Assembly: GCA_029203125.1 (NCBI GenBank)
Contig: CP119317.1
Span: 3,038,001-3,102,000, forward strand
Length of the DNA stretch: 64,000 nt
Origin: Candidatus Cohnella colombiensis
Lineage (GTDB): Bacteria; Bacillota; Bacilli; Paenibacillales; Paenibacillaceae
Direction of reading: 5' to 3'
Shown here: in pieces, positions 35,701 to 44,195 of the stretch
How the letters are laid out: every line of letters starts with the position of its first letter
Numbering within the stretch: position 1 is the stretch's first letter
The notes under the pieces: generated by a model
The model's database searches: none
Told to the model about the DNA's origin: nothing
What the model saw: only the letters and a program-made list of their open reading frames with translations
Made by a program: the position numbers and the translations under genes

Positions 35701-36648
35701 GCTCACATCGTTAATCCCTGTCGTCCCTTCGAACACGACACGAACCGGTGAGCTTCGTTTATTGACATTCATATGATTAATAGTAGAATTTCGCACATAA
35801 ATACTGTTCACTCCGCCTCCGTTCACATATAACGTTCCTTGAACTGTAACGTTACTAAGAACGACTTCACCTTCACCTACTCCAGCAGTAATGAACAGAT
35901 CACCTTGAACTTTAACCTCCTGCAAAGTAACACCTGAGCTTGAAATGAGAACATTGCCTTCTCCATTCAGCTTTGATACTGCGCCCGGCTTATTAATTAC
36001 ATTTGGCGCTAGTCGATCAAGCATGACGATGGCCTCTGCACGTGTAAGCGATGCCAACGGACGGAGTGTTCCATCCTTATAACCCTTCATATATCCACCT
36101 GCGATTAACTGCTCGAAAGGCTTACGGGCATATTCCGCAATTTGATTGCTGTCACTATACCCATCCAATTGAGCAACATTAGCTTCAGATAAGTTAAACA
36201 AAGAGGCTACAATCTTAGCTGCTTCCTGACGTTTAACACTCGAATTAGGCTTAAAGATTCCACCAGGATATCCCGTAATATAGCCCGCTTCCACAGCATA
36301 GGATACGTCCTTCACATACCATGCATGATCATTAACATCTGAGAAAGTACTTTTACTACTTGCAGTAAACCCGAATACCTGATTGACAAGCTTAACAAAT
36401 TCAGCGCGGGACAAAGATTCATTGGGTCTAAAAGTGCCGTCAGAATAACCCTTCAATAATTGCTGATCCTTCCATTTACCCAATGTCTGGTCCGACCAGT
36501 GTCCGCCAGTATCTCCAAAAGACCCAGTAGCAGATGCAGCAGAAGCTCTGCCGAATCTCGACGTATCTTCAACCAAACCGAACACCAAAATTACGCACAT
36601 CATAATATATAGAAGCTTTTTACTGCTAGATAATTGCTTTTTCACCAT
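32704..36648 (-). CDS. Cell-surface endo-beta-1,3-glucanase: SLH x3, CBM54-like, GH16, CBM4/9 x4
   Basis: A 1314-residue modular laminarinase. Signal peptide; three SLH domains about 45-215 (GYSDGTFRPNESLSRAEF, GYPGGIFKPNSSVKRQEA, GYKDGTLRPLASLTRAEA) for wall anchoring; a beta-helix-like CBM54-type segment to about 390; GH16 about 395-660 with catalytic GEIDIMEARGR; then four CBM4/9-like units to the end, the last two near-duplicates (HVQGRYDGWGSS and HVQGRYDGWDSV). The order matches the Clostridium thermocellum Lic16A architecture. ATG 36648 follows GAGAGG. It is the last gene downstream of a sugar ABC transporter, so it probably releases oligosaccharides for uptake from fungal, algal or cereal beta-glucan. 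Confidence 0.95.
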   Translation of the reverse strand: MVKKQLSSSKKLLYIMMCVILVFGLVEDTSRFGRASAASATGSFGDTGGHWSDQTLGKWKDQQLLKGYSDGTFRPNESLSRAEFVKLVNQVFGFTASSKSTFSDVNDHAWYVKDVSYAVEAGYITGYPGGIFKPNSSVKRQEAAKIVASLFNLSEANVAQLDGYSDSNQIAEYARKPFEQLIAGGYMKGYKDGTLRPLASLTRAEAIVMLDRLAPNVINKPGAVSKLNGEGNVLISSSGVTLQEVKVQGDLFITAGVGEGEVVLSNVTVQGTLYVNGGGVNSIYVRNSTINHMNVNKRSSPVRVVFEGTTGINDVSIDSDAIIETGSGVNIESFTVGQSGSGTTLNGDRVNTVVPHKIRNGRVEGSAPTSSGIIGGGDNGNSNDWKLVWSDEFNGDGDHADANGLDLSKWDYQLGTGAEYGLDGWGNSEQQFYSKDNVEVKGGKLVITARNDGQGSKPYTSGRLWTNTTYSKAYGKFEAKIKMPLGKGIWPAFWLMPADDEYGGWASSGEIDIMEARGRVPDKVGGTIHYGRGWPNNKYMSKDYEFPDGQDISGEHVYGLEWEPGEIRWYVDGNLYQTINNWDSTGADQAAKYAFPAPFDKPFYLILNLAVGGTFDGGLVPDANMLPAEMVVDYVRVYELAGRPYKTPVEPSVAQEPLPNVYKYPINGNYVHDVAFEQGFTEIATPDQILDTAYWNFAHISTFNGNGTVSKDVIGGSSYAKVDISAGGNAAHSIQLIQNVTLGKGRWYKLTFDAKASASRDISVKVGGGESRGWSSYSDSLTASLSTEMKGYSMVFQMAADTDVLARLEYNLGLNTNSVWIGNVKLEETTAPDPYSEDAAKEPIAGNHIYNGTFDLGRIDRMTFWKFNTSGGASATASVDATERKLKVNIQSGGSTADAITLRQSGIQLLEPNDYRLTFSAKSDQARSIAVALRKLDGTEYSGIQTIHLTPSMAEYTIEFTMEEDSDPLSQLVFMLGGSNIGIMLDDVKLIRLTDIGVGMLPIAEQFPLVNGDFSNGKESWSEHVQGRYDGWGSSATFEVDQEQMGIDIANIGVNPWDVMLMQNDFPLRKGHTYIVKVDVKSTVPRDMEVVVDGGGTRYLSDKVSLTTTWQTFSYELEPTADWTASFKLLLGKITGMTDPGAHVVTVDNVRVEEKGARERAFPLKNGSFDNGMTDWNEHVQGRYDGWDSVTAIKVVGGVAIATISNVGNNPWDVMLFQGNMPVIKGQTYVVTFEASSSVARNIEAVVENSSYYRYLNQSVSLDVATNTYRFEFTPTQDDTVGLKFLLGKPEVGIVPSSAHQIEFDNITFQIKGV

Positions 36649-36674
36649 TCGCACCTCTCAATTTGGCAAAATGA

Positions 36675-36724
36675 AAGGAACGCCAACAGCTAGTAAATTA
36701 ATACCTAGTTCCATGGCGTTCCTT
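36675..36724 (-). terminator. Terminator after solute-binding protein gene
   Basis: An 11-bp perfect stem (36675-36685 with 36714-36724) closed by a 28-nt loop, T-rich on the minus strand side. It lies between the solute-binding protein and the GH16 gene, so the glucanase may have its own promoter or be expressed through partial read-through. Confidence 0.7.
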
Positions 36725-36741
36725 CTTCGTGCTTGTCGTTG

Positions 36742-38514
36742 TTATTTACCTGAAGCTGTTTTGTACCAATCATTTACTTCTTGTGTAACATCATCGCCAC
36801 CAGACTTCTTCCAATTGCTTACCATTGTGTCAAACTCGTCAACCGATGATTGACCATAGATAATCTTGGCATAAGTTTGATTGATCAGCTTATCCAACAG
36901 CTCGTTCTTCTGCTTCATCGTCTCTGTCAACGGACCTTGGAAGTAGTTCTTCATTCGAATGTCTTTCTGTGCAAGAACGACCTTCATTGCATCGATATTT
37001 TCTTGCTTACGGATTTGAGAGGTTTGAATCTCATACGGTGTAGATGGTGTGCCTCCATCCGCTAACATCGACATCGTCTCTGCATAGAGAGCCGGAAGTC
37101 TTGCACCCTCGTATGTCAATGAATAGTAGATCGGTTCTACAAGGTGCGTACGATCTCCATAGTCAGGAAACAAGTCCGGATATTTCTCAGGCTCTTTCGT
37201 AATTGTACCGTCCGGAAGCTTCGCCCAATCATAGCCTTCTGCAAAGCCATATTCGAACTCACTGCCAACGCCTGGATTCGCCCAATTATCAAAGAAGAAA
37301 TTATAGTAGCGTAACAGTGCTTCTGGATGCTTCGCATCTTTATTGATTAGCATCCAACCGTTAACCGATGGGTTTCCACTTTGTGATCCGATCTTACCAT
37401 CAGGTCCGCTTGGAATTGGATAAGCTTTATACTTGGACCCCGGTACGTTATTTGTTAAATCACCGAATGGCCAGTCAGGCAACCAGTTACGACCGACGAT
37501 TGCACCCGCTTCGCCTTTAGTAAACAGCTCCGAGCCGGATACTTCATCCTTCAGACCGGAATCTTTAGAAATATATCCTTTGTCCATCCAATCTTTGAGT
37601 GTCGCTAATGCTTGCTTCGCTGCAGGATCAACCGATCCGTGTTCGAGTGTGCCGTCGCTCTTCAAATTCCATTGTCCTGGCATCGTGCCATATGCACCAA
37701 ACACCCAGCTTACATCAGTCATCCAGTTTAGGTACGAGTTCTTAAACCCGAGCGCTAAACCAATCGTATTTTTCTTGCTGTCGCCATCTGGATCTTTGTT
37801 CACGAATGCGTCCATAATGACTTCCAAGTCGGCAATCGTTTTAGGTGCTTGAAGATTAAGCTTATCCATCCAATCTTGACGGAGCCAGAGTACCATATCG
37901 TCGTTGTATGCATAGTCAAGTATCGGTAATGCCATTCTCTTCCCATCTCTCATAACGGAGAGGAAAGTATCGGAATTCAATGCTACCCCTGCTTTATAGC
38001 TATCACTAGCGTATTTATCAAACAGTTCATCAATGGACATAAATTGACCAGAATCGATCAGCATGTTTATTGTTTCGTTGTCGCCCCGATAAGTAACGAC
38101 ATCTGGCATTGGCTCGCCGGATGAAAGCATCAGGCGCAGCTTTGTTTTATATGCGTCATTCGTATCTGTCACGAGCCAATCATACTTTACATCGATACCG
38201 AGGTTTTCTTTAATATATTTCTGTAATACATTATTTTCCATTGTCTCGTTCTTTTTGAAAAAGTAGTTCGTTCCTATGCCTTTAACTGTAGTTAAATCGA
38301 TAGGTTCTACATATCTCTTTCCATCCCAGCCCGTCTCATCTACATTGCTTTTATCACCTTGCTCAGTTGAATCTTTGCTTGACGATGCTGACGCGCCTTG
38401 GCTGCCTGAAGCTTTTTCATTGTTTTTGGTACCTGAGCAAGCTGCAATAGTAAACGTCATCATAGCGATCAGTGCTACGAGCAACAGCTTGCGATAAGTC
38501 ATTTGATTACGCAT
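36742..38514 (-). CDS. Sugar ABC transporter solute-binding lipoprotein (LplA-type)
   Basis: A 590-residue extracytoplasmic binding protein of the long Paenibacillus/LplA family 1 type. The lipobox is TIAAC (signal peptidase II site near residue 25), followed by a Ser/Lys linker. The family's characteristic segments GDNETINMLIDSGQFMSIDELFDKYA, ADLEVIMDAFVNKDPDGDSKKNTIGLALG and IVGRNWLPDWPFGDL are visible. ATG 38514 has a GGGGGG-type ribosome-binding site; an earlier in-frame start at 38598 is unlikely. It pairs with the two permeases upstream; no ATPase gene is present, as usual for these systems, which share MsmX-type ATPases. Confidence 0.93.
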   Translation of the reverse strand: MRNQMTYRKLLLVALIAMMTFTIAACSGTKNNEKASGSQGASASSSKDSTEQGDKSNVDETGWDGKRYVEPIDLTTVKGIGTNYFFKKNETMENNVLQKYIKENLGIDVKYDWLVTDTNDAYKTKLRLMLSSGEPMPDVVTYRGDNETINMLIDSGQFMSIDELFDKYASDSYKAGVALNSDTFLSVMRDGKRMALPILDYAYNDDMVLWLRQDWMDKLNLQAPKTIADLEVIMDAFVNKDPDGDSKKNTIGLALGFKNSYLNWMTDVSWVFGAYGTMPGQWNLKSDGTLEHGSVDPAAKQALATLKDWMDKGYISKDSGLKDEVSGSELFTKGEAGAIVGRNWLPDWPFGDLTNNVPGSKYKAYPIPSGPDGKIGSQSGNPSVNGWMLINKDAKHPEALLRYYNFFFDNWANPGVGSEFEYGFAEGYDWAKLPDGTITKEPEKYPDLFPDYGDRTHLVEPIYYSLTYEGARLPALYAETMSMLADGGTPSTPYEIQTSQIRKQENIDAMKVVLAQKDIRMKNYFQGPLTETMKQKNELLDKLINQTYAKIIYGQSSVDEFDTMVSNWKKSGGDDVTQEVNDWYKTASGK

Positions 38515-38634
38515 TGTTATCCCCCCGAAGAATATTTGTGAACGCTTCCAACGTTCTGGTTTCAATATAAATCTGGAATAAATATTTATATATACCATTA
38601 TTTTGAGAATGATGCTATTTTGTTATCTTCTTCT

Positions 38635-39513
38635 CTACTCTTTCACCGCGCCAAGCACAATTCCTTTAACAAAATATTTTTGTAAGTATGGATAAACAAG
38701 TAACACTGGAACGATACCAATAAAGATTTGTGCCGCTTTAACTGTGCGTTGTGAAATGTTCTTCAGTTCATTAATGTCCGGGTTCAGCTTACTGAAATCT
38801 TGTTGAACGATAATCGTCTGCAGGAACGTCGCAAGTGGGTAATTGCGATAGTTGTTAATATAAAGCAAGCCATCGAACCATGCATTCCAGTTCCCAACAA
38901 TCGAGAATAAAGATAGTGTGGCGATCGCTGGCATCGCAAGTGGCAAATACACCTTCAACAATATTTTGAAATGCCCTGCTCCATCAATAAATGCTGCCTC
39001 CTCAAGCTCCTTAGGAGTAGCTCTGAAGAAATTCATTAACAAAATCATGTTGAACACTTGAACCGCGCCCGGCAGGACGAGCGCCCACATCGTATCCATC
39101 AAATGAAGGCTGCGTATCAAAATATAGCTTGGGATGATCCCACCACTGAATAACATTGTAAACACAAAGAACCAAGCATAGAAGCTTCTACTTTTGAAGT
39201 AGGAGTAGTTTTTCGAGAGTACATATCCTGCTAGTAGAATAACCGACATCGTAATCGTCGTTCCTAATAGCGTTCTCTCCACTGCAATGAGCAAAGCACG
39301 TAAGAAGTTTGGATTGTTCATCGTTTTCGTATATGAATCGAGATTGGGTTCGATTGGCCATAGTCCAACTATATGGGCATTCGCAGGTGCACTTGCACTG
39401 AAGCTGACCGCTAGAATATGAATAATTGGCAGAATGCAGAGCAACCCGGCGATTCCCAGGAATAAATAGTTGAATAGCGTAAACACTCTGTAGCTATTAG
39501 ATTTATAGTACAA
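38635..39513 (-). CDS. Carbohydrate ABC transporter permease (LplC/YtcP-type)
   Basis: A 292-residue permease with six transmembrane helices and the EAA loop LEEAAFIDGAGHFKILLKVYLPLAMPAIATL. The C-terminal GIVLGAVKE is the family's typical ending. The start is TTG 39513 with GGAGG 9 nt upstream. It lies between the LplB-type permease and the solute-binding lipoprotein gene. With the GH16 neighbour, oligo-beta-glucan uptake is the best guess for substrate. Confidence 0.93.
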   Translation of the reverse strand: MYYKSNSYRVFTLFNYLFLGIAGLLCILPIIHILAVSFSASAPANAHIVGLWPIEPNLDSYTKTMNNPNFLRALLIAVERTLLGTTITMSVILLAGYVLSKNYSYFKSRSFYAWFFVFTMLFSGGIIPSYILIRSLHLMDTMWALVLPGAVQVFNMILLMNFFRATPKELEEAAFIDGAGHFKILLKVYLPLAMPAIATLSLFSIVGNWNAWFDGLLYINNYRNYPLATFLQTIIVQQDFSKLNPDINELKNISQRTVKAAQIFIGIVPVLLVYPYLQKYFVKGIVLGAVKE

Positions 39514-39527
39514 CTGGCCGCACCTCC

Positions 39528-40496
39528 TTAAAAGATTTTGTAATCTGCAAACTTATAGGCCAGTCTATAACCGATTACAATGAGTACAAAACCGACTAAA
39601 GATTTGAATATCCCAATTGCAGTTCCGAAGCTATATTGACCATTCAATATACCTGTTCGATAAACGAACGTATCGATGATGTCTCCCTTGTCATAGACGA
39701 GCGGCGCGTAAAGGTTGAAGATTTGATCAAAGCCTGCGTTTAAGATGTTGCCCATCGCAAGCGTACCAACAACGATTACGATAGGCGTCAATGAAGGCAG
39801 TGTAACGTGGATCGTCTGCTTCCATCGACTCGCACCGTCAACCTCTGCAGCTTCGTAAAGCGAAGGGTTAACGCTTGCTAAGGCCGCTAAGTAAACAATT
39901 GTGCCGAACCCGAATTGTTGCCAAATGTCACTGACAATGACGGTGAATCTGAACCAATTGCCATTACCGAGAAACAATATCGACTCGATTCCAAACCAAT
40001 CCCCGAGCAGTGTGTTCACAATTCCGTTGGAGTCGAGCATATCGCGCAAAATTCCACCTAAGAAAACCCATGAGATGAAAAAGGGTAAGTACACCATTGT
40101 CTGAACTGTCCGCTTGAAGAAAGTTTTTCTCACTTCATTCAGCAAGAGGGCAAATGTGAAAGGGACGACGATGTTGCAGATGATCTTAACACCCGCAATG
40201 AACGCCGTATTATATATAATTTGTTTGCTATCAGGATAAGTGAACATAAATCGGAAATGGTCAAGACCGACCCACTTGGACCCTGTAATCTTCAAAAAGG
40301 GTTTGTAATCTTGAAAAGCAATGACGAGCCCTCCAAGCGGGATGTATGCAAATATGAGCTGTAAAATAACTGCTGGTAGAATCATAAGATGCAGGGGCCA
40401 AGTTCGTCGCAAAAATCCTTTCCAACCGGTTCGTTTCGGACGCCCGAACGGAGCGTCAGCGGTAGTGTCGACCGATGTATTCGTGATCATCTCCAT
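39528..40496 (-). CDS. Carbohydrate ABC transporter permease (LplB/YteP-type)
   Basis: A 322-residue permease, first gene of the transporter unit. Hydrophobic helices begin at LHLMILPAVILQLIFAYIPLGGLVIAFQDYKP, the family hallmark; the EAA loop is LYEAAEVDGASRWKQTIHVTLPSLTPIVIV. ATG 40496 has GGAGAGG 9 nt upstream; GTG 40514 is less well placed. It is divergent from the histidine kinase gene, with about 160 bp between the starts that should hold both promoters. Confidence 0.93.
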   Translation of the reverse strand: MEMITNTSVDTTADAPFGRPKRTGWKGFLRRTWPLHLMILPAVILQLIFAYIPLGGLVIAFQDYKPFLKITGSKWVGLDHFRFMFTYPDSKQIIYNTAFIAGVKIICNIVVPFTFALLLNEVRKTFFKRTVQTMVYLPFFISWVFLGGILRDMLDSNGIVNTLLGDWFGIESILFLGNGNWFRFTVIVSDIWQQFGFGTIVYLAALASVNPSLYEAAEVDGASRWKQTIHVTLPSLTPIVIVVGTLAMGNILNAGFDQIFNLYAPLVYDKGDIIDTFVYRTGILNGQYSFGTAIGIFKSLVGFVLIVIGYRLAYKFADYKIF

Positions 40497-40655
40497 GTTG
40501 ATTATCCTCTCCACTTTCTATTTTCTGAATTGACAGACACTCCACTTTGGGTATATTTAGTATATCAATCCGCAATTTGAGCGTCTGTGCCAATCATTTT
40601 GGAATGATACCGCTATTTTGTCATATCACAGCTTGCTAGGAAAGGTTTGATCGAG

Positions 40656-42389
40656 ATGACGTTAAGACCCAATACGTTCACCAAAATTATGGGCTTGATC
40701 GTAATGCTGCTCATTCCGATTATTGTAATCTATTGGTTGTCATATCGTACTAGTGTGGCAGTTGTAACAGATGAAGTAGAGAAATCGATGTATAAGGACT
40801 TGTCCTTTTTCGCTTCAAAAACCGATGAGATCGCGACCCAAGTGTCAAAAGCAGGGCTTCTGATCAGCGAAGACATTAACGTACGAACATTAGAATTCAT
40901 TGAAATTGCAAGCCTTTATGAGCAAACAAACGAGCAACAGCGTGTTGCAGAAAAACTGCGACTACTTAATGCCTCATCTACTTGGGATACTACAATTAGT
41001 GTTTATGCCCCCAATACCCAAACCTATGTTTCTAGCAATTCTTCATTGGTGTATGAAGAGGATCTCTTGAAAGCCAACTACTCCAAGAACTGGCATTACA
41101 CCGAGGCTGTACCCTCCTATTTTCGAGATAGACCCCGCATTATCCGCTATTTGATCGAGCCCTTCGAAACGACATTGGATAAAGCAGGGCTAATTGTAGA
41201 ATTGAGCTTTCCAGTCACCGATTTAGTGAAAGCGCTTGATAAATTCAAGGCCGGAGGCAAAGGCAACCCCTTCATCATTACTCCAGATGGCCACATTATT
41301 AACTCTAGTAGTGCCGATATCAGCAAGCAAACCACAATTATGGAGCAGATCGACCCAGCAGAGCTTGCAGAGCAACAGATTTCACAAATTAAAATATCTG
41401 AGAGCACTTATATTATTAGCGCTGTCTGGATGTCATCTCTGAAAATGTACTTAATCGACTACATCTCTATCAAAGATTTCGTGAGTCCGATTACAGCTAA
41501 CAGCTATTTATTCTACGGTTCAATCGGCTTCCTTCTCATTGGCAGTATTATCGCAGCGTATATTCTATACAACAGTGTGCAGCTCCCGATTCGCGAGCTT
41601 ATCATTGGCATCAGAAAGCTTAAACGCGGGGAGTATCCGAAGCTCAAAGTGTTTAATCCGAACAATGAGTTCCACTATCTGCTTGTAGGCTTCAACGACA
41701 TGGCTCTTCAAATTGAAGATCTCATCCAGAACGTCTATCTAGAAACGATTAGGTCACGGGATGCAAATCTGAAACAGCTGCAATCACAAATCAATCCCCA
41801 CTTCCTATACAATTGCTTTACCTTGATTCGAAGCTTAACTAGACTTGGTCATAAAGAATCCGTCATGGAGCTTGCACTGCATCTTAGTAAGTATTATCGC
41901 TATACAACAAGATCTGAGAGGCCCTTAGCAACGTTGCAAGAAGAGCTAGATTTAGTTAACAGCTACTTAGCAATACAAGCGATGAATGTTCAAGATTTGC
42001 ACTATGAGATTCAGATTCCTGAGGAAATGAATAAGCTAGAGATTCCGCGTCTAAGCATTCAGCCACTAGCTGAAAATGCCGTCATCCATGGAATTGGCCC
42101 TTTAGGTGAAGGAACGATTTGGATAACTGCATTGCAGTTGAACGGCTTTAACTTGCTACGCGTCACAGACAATGGAGTTGGTGTTTCCACCGAGAGGCTC
42201 GCCCAACTTCATCAGCAAATCGAGCTTCCTCCCGCCGATGACCATGGTTGCGCACTTTGGAATACGAGACAGCGAATGCTGCTTCAATTCGGCCAGCACG
42301 CAGGACTTCGAGTCACCCGTACAGATGCTGGACAATTGACGGTTGAGCTCTATTGGCCAATTGAGAGCATAGAAGAAGGAGGAAGATAA
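40656..42389 (+). CDS. Sensor histidine kinase, YesM type
   Basis: A 577-residue membrane sensor. One transmembrane helix near residue 15 (IMGLIVMLLIPIIVIYWLSY), an extracellular Cache-like domain, a second helix near 285 (SYLFYGSIGFLLIGSIIAAYILY), HAMP, then the His_kinase domain with the phospho-acceptor motif SQINPHFLYNCFTLIRSL and an HATPase with NAVIHGIG and VTDNGVGVS. ATG 40656 has AAAGG 10 nt upstream; TTG 40647 is too close to it. The response-regulator gene starts 3 nt after its stop. Divergent transcription from the ABC transporter predicts control of oligosaccharide uptake and probably GH16 expression. Confidence 0.94.
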   Translation: MTLRPNTFTKIMGLIVMLLIPIIVIYWLSYRTSVAVVTDEVEKSMYKDLSFFASKTDEIATQVSKAGLLISEDINVRTLEFIEIASLYEQTNEQQRVAEKLRLLNASSTWDTTISVYAPNTQTYVSSNSSLVYEEDLLKANYSKNWHYTEAVPSYFRDRPRIIRYLIEPFETTLDKAGLIVELSFPVTDLVKALDKFKAGGKGNPFIITPDGHIINSSSADISKQTTIMEQIDPAELAEQQISQIKISESTYIISAVWMSSLKMYLIDYISIKDFVSPITANSYLFYGSIGFLLIGSIIAAYILYNSVQLPIRELIIGIRKLKRGEYPKLKVFNPNNEFHYLLVGFNDMALQIEDLIQNVYLETIRSRDANLKQLQSQINPHFLYNCFTLIRSLTRLGHKESVMELALHLSKYYRYTTRSERPLATLQEELDLVNSYLAIQAMNVQDLHYEIQIPEEMNKLEIPRLSIQPLAENAVIHGIGPLGEGTIWITALQLNGFNLLRVTDNGVGVSTERLAQLHQQIELPPADDHGCALWNTRQRMLLQFGQHAGLRVTRTDAGQLTVELYWPIESIEEGGR

Positions 42390-42392
42390 TTG

Positions 42393-44030
42393 ATGTACCA
42401 GCTACTCATCATCGACGATCAATCTATTTTGGCTGATGACCTTGCAGATATGCTACCATGGCAAGATATTGGCATTACAGTAGTTCACAGAGCATACTCT
42501 GCTTTTGATGCAATCGACATTATGAGCGAGCATCCAATCGATGTCGTTGTAACCGATATACAAATGCCAGGAATGTCGGGTCTCGAGCTTATTGCGGAAA
42601 TTAGATTGAAGTGGAAGCATACCAAATGCATTTTGCTGACAGGCTATGCAGATTTCGAGTATACGAAGGAAGCGATGAAACTCAAATCAAGCGATTATCT
42701 ACTCAAGCCTGTAGCTGATGATGAATTAATGGGAGCAGTGAGCAGAGCGGTTGTAGAATTGGAGGAGGAATGGAAGGAGATTAGCTCTGCTCAGCGAGCT
42801 AAATACACCCTTCGTGAGCAACTGCCTAAGCTGCGCGAATATTTGTTGCTTGACCTGCTCACCGGAAAGCAATCCAATCATACGCAAGAAGTCCAACGCA
42901 AGCTCATTGATTATGAGATCCCTTTCATGATGAAGGATACCGTTCATTTGATGCTTGTGAGAATGGATGATGAACATAACCGATACGATGGTGAAAGCGA
43001 AGCTCTCATTGAGTACGCACTCTCCAACATCGCAACTGAAATATTTGCTGACCGACTTCATGTGTGGCACTGTAGCGACTATCATGGCTATACAGTTGTG
43101 CTGTTGCGTTCAAAAATAGATCCCACAGAATACAGTCGCTCCGATGATGAATTGAACAGTTGGATTGAGTTGCGTGCTTTTGAACTCCAGCAGCTTGCAC
43201 GCAAATATCTTAAAATCGGTATCTCCATACTGATGAGCAAGCAAGTCGAATTCCCTAACGATATTGCGCTGCAGTATCAGTCCTCACTCACGAATTTTAG
43301 ACATTTCATCGGTGAGGATCGAGAGCTGTTCGTCTCGCTAGCAAAAGAACCTACCCGTGGAGAACCCCAACTTCTGAGCGAGCTCTATCGCTTGCCTTCG
43401 CTCTCACAGCTACTAGAAATCGGACAATGGCAAGCTGCATCAGACAAATTAAGTGCAATATTCGAGGAAATTGAAGTGCATTGGCGCAATTCGCCCGAGC
43501 ATATTCTAGAAGCGTACTTTATGATTGCTAGTGCAATTGCCTCTCTAATCCATAAAAACAAAAAATGGCTTGCAGATACGATCGGTGAAGATTTTCACAT
43601 CATTGCGAATGGTCGTACGATGAATACGGTTAATGAACTTCGAGAATGGACCGAACGTGTCGTCGCCCAATATCGAAATTTCATTCACGTTGAGGAGAAA
43701 GATTCTCGCTCTACACTTATTCACCAGGTGCAGACATTTATATCAAAGCATCTAGAGAATGCCTCCCTGCAATCGATCTCGGAGCACGTCTATCTTAACC
43801 CCTCCTATCTGTCCAAGGTGTACAAATCTGAAACAGGTGAAGGCATTAGTGAATATTTATTGCGAGTGCGCATGGAAAAAGCCTCTGTGCTACTGTCGCA
43901 GACAAATGAGCGAATCTATGAAATATCGGTTATGCTCGGTTATCAGAAGCCAAGCTATTTCATCGGATTGTTCAAAAAGCATTACGGAATTACCCCGCAG
44001 GAATACCGAAATAAAATTGGCGGAAGTTAA
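42393..44030 (+). CDS. AraC-type response regulator, YesN type
   Basis: A 545-residue regulator. Receiver domain residues 1-120 with acidic pocket IIDDQS, phospho-Asp in VVVTDIQMPGMSGLEL and the Lys in LLKPVADDE; a helical middle region; and a C-terminal AraC-type double HTH (SLQSISEHVYLNPSYLSKVYKSETGEGISEYLLRVRM, then IYEISVMLGYQKPSYFIGLFKKHYGITPQEYR). ATG 42393 follows GGAGG at 10 nt; an in-frame TTG at 42390 is possible. It forms an operon with the histidine kinase gene. Confidence 0.94.
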   Translation: MYQLLIIDDQSILADDLADMLPWQDIGITVVHRAYSAFDAIDIMSEHPIDVVVTDIQMPGMSGLELIAEIRLKWKHTKCILLTGYADFEYTKEAMKLKSSDYLLKPVADDELMGAVSRAVVELEEEWKEISSAQRAKYTLREQLPKLREYLLLDLLTGKQSNHTQEVQRKLIDYEIPFMMKDTVHLMLVRMDDEHNRYDGESEALIEYALSNIATEIFADRLHVWHCSDYHGYTVVLLRSKIDPTEYSRSDDELNSWIELRAFELQQLARKYLKIGISILMSKQVEFPNDIALQYQSSLTNFRHFIGEDRELFVSLAKEPTRGEPQLLSELYRLPSLSQLLEIGQWQAASDKLSAIFEEIEVHWRNSPEHILEAYFMIASAIASLIHKNKKWLADTIGEDFHIIANGRTMNTVNELREWTERVVAQYRNFIHVEEKDSRSTLIHQVQTFISKHLENASLQSISEHVYLNPSYLSKVYKSETGEGISEYLLRVRMEKASVLLSQTNERIYEISVMLGYQKPSYFIGLFKKHYGITPQEYRNKIGGS

Positions 44031-44039
44031 TTAAGACAA

Positions 44040-44082
44040 GCAAAAACGGCTTCGCCGTCCTTAGACGGTGAAGAAGCTTTGC
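44040..44082. other. Large hairpin downstream of response regulator gene
   Basis: GCAAA at 44040 pairs with TTTGC ending at 44082. Inside, GCTTCGCCGTC pairs with GACGGTGAAG plus one bulge around a 4-nt CTTA loop. No T run follows on plus, so it is not a classical terminator; it may stabilise the mRNA 3' end. Confidence 0.5.
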
Positions 44083-44139
44083 GGAGGTTATACAGTTAAT
44101 GATAAGTGTGAAACCTATAAATTCTGTATAACTCGGAAA

Positions 44140-44179
44140 AGAGCCCTTCGACCGTGGAACTCACGATTCGAAAGGCTCT
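44140..44179. terminator. Bidirectional terminator between response regulator gene and serC
   Basis: AGAGCCCTTCGA (44140-44151) pairs with TCGAAAGGCTCT (44168-44179) with one mismatch, enclosing a small CGTG/CACG stem. T-rich sequence follows on both strands. Confidence 0.8.
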
Positions 44180-44195
44180 TTCGTTACCATCTTAA

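Noticed and set aside
44083..44131. Possible leader peptide: GGAGG then a 10-codon frame from ATG 44099
   Set aside because: Too short and not followed by a gene it could control; the next gene is on the opposite strand.
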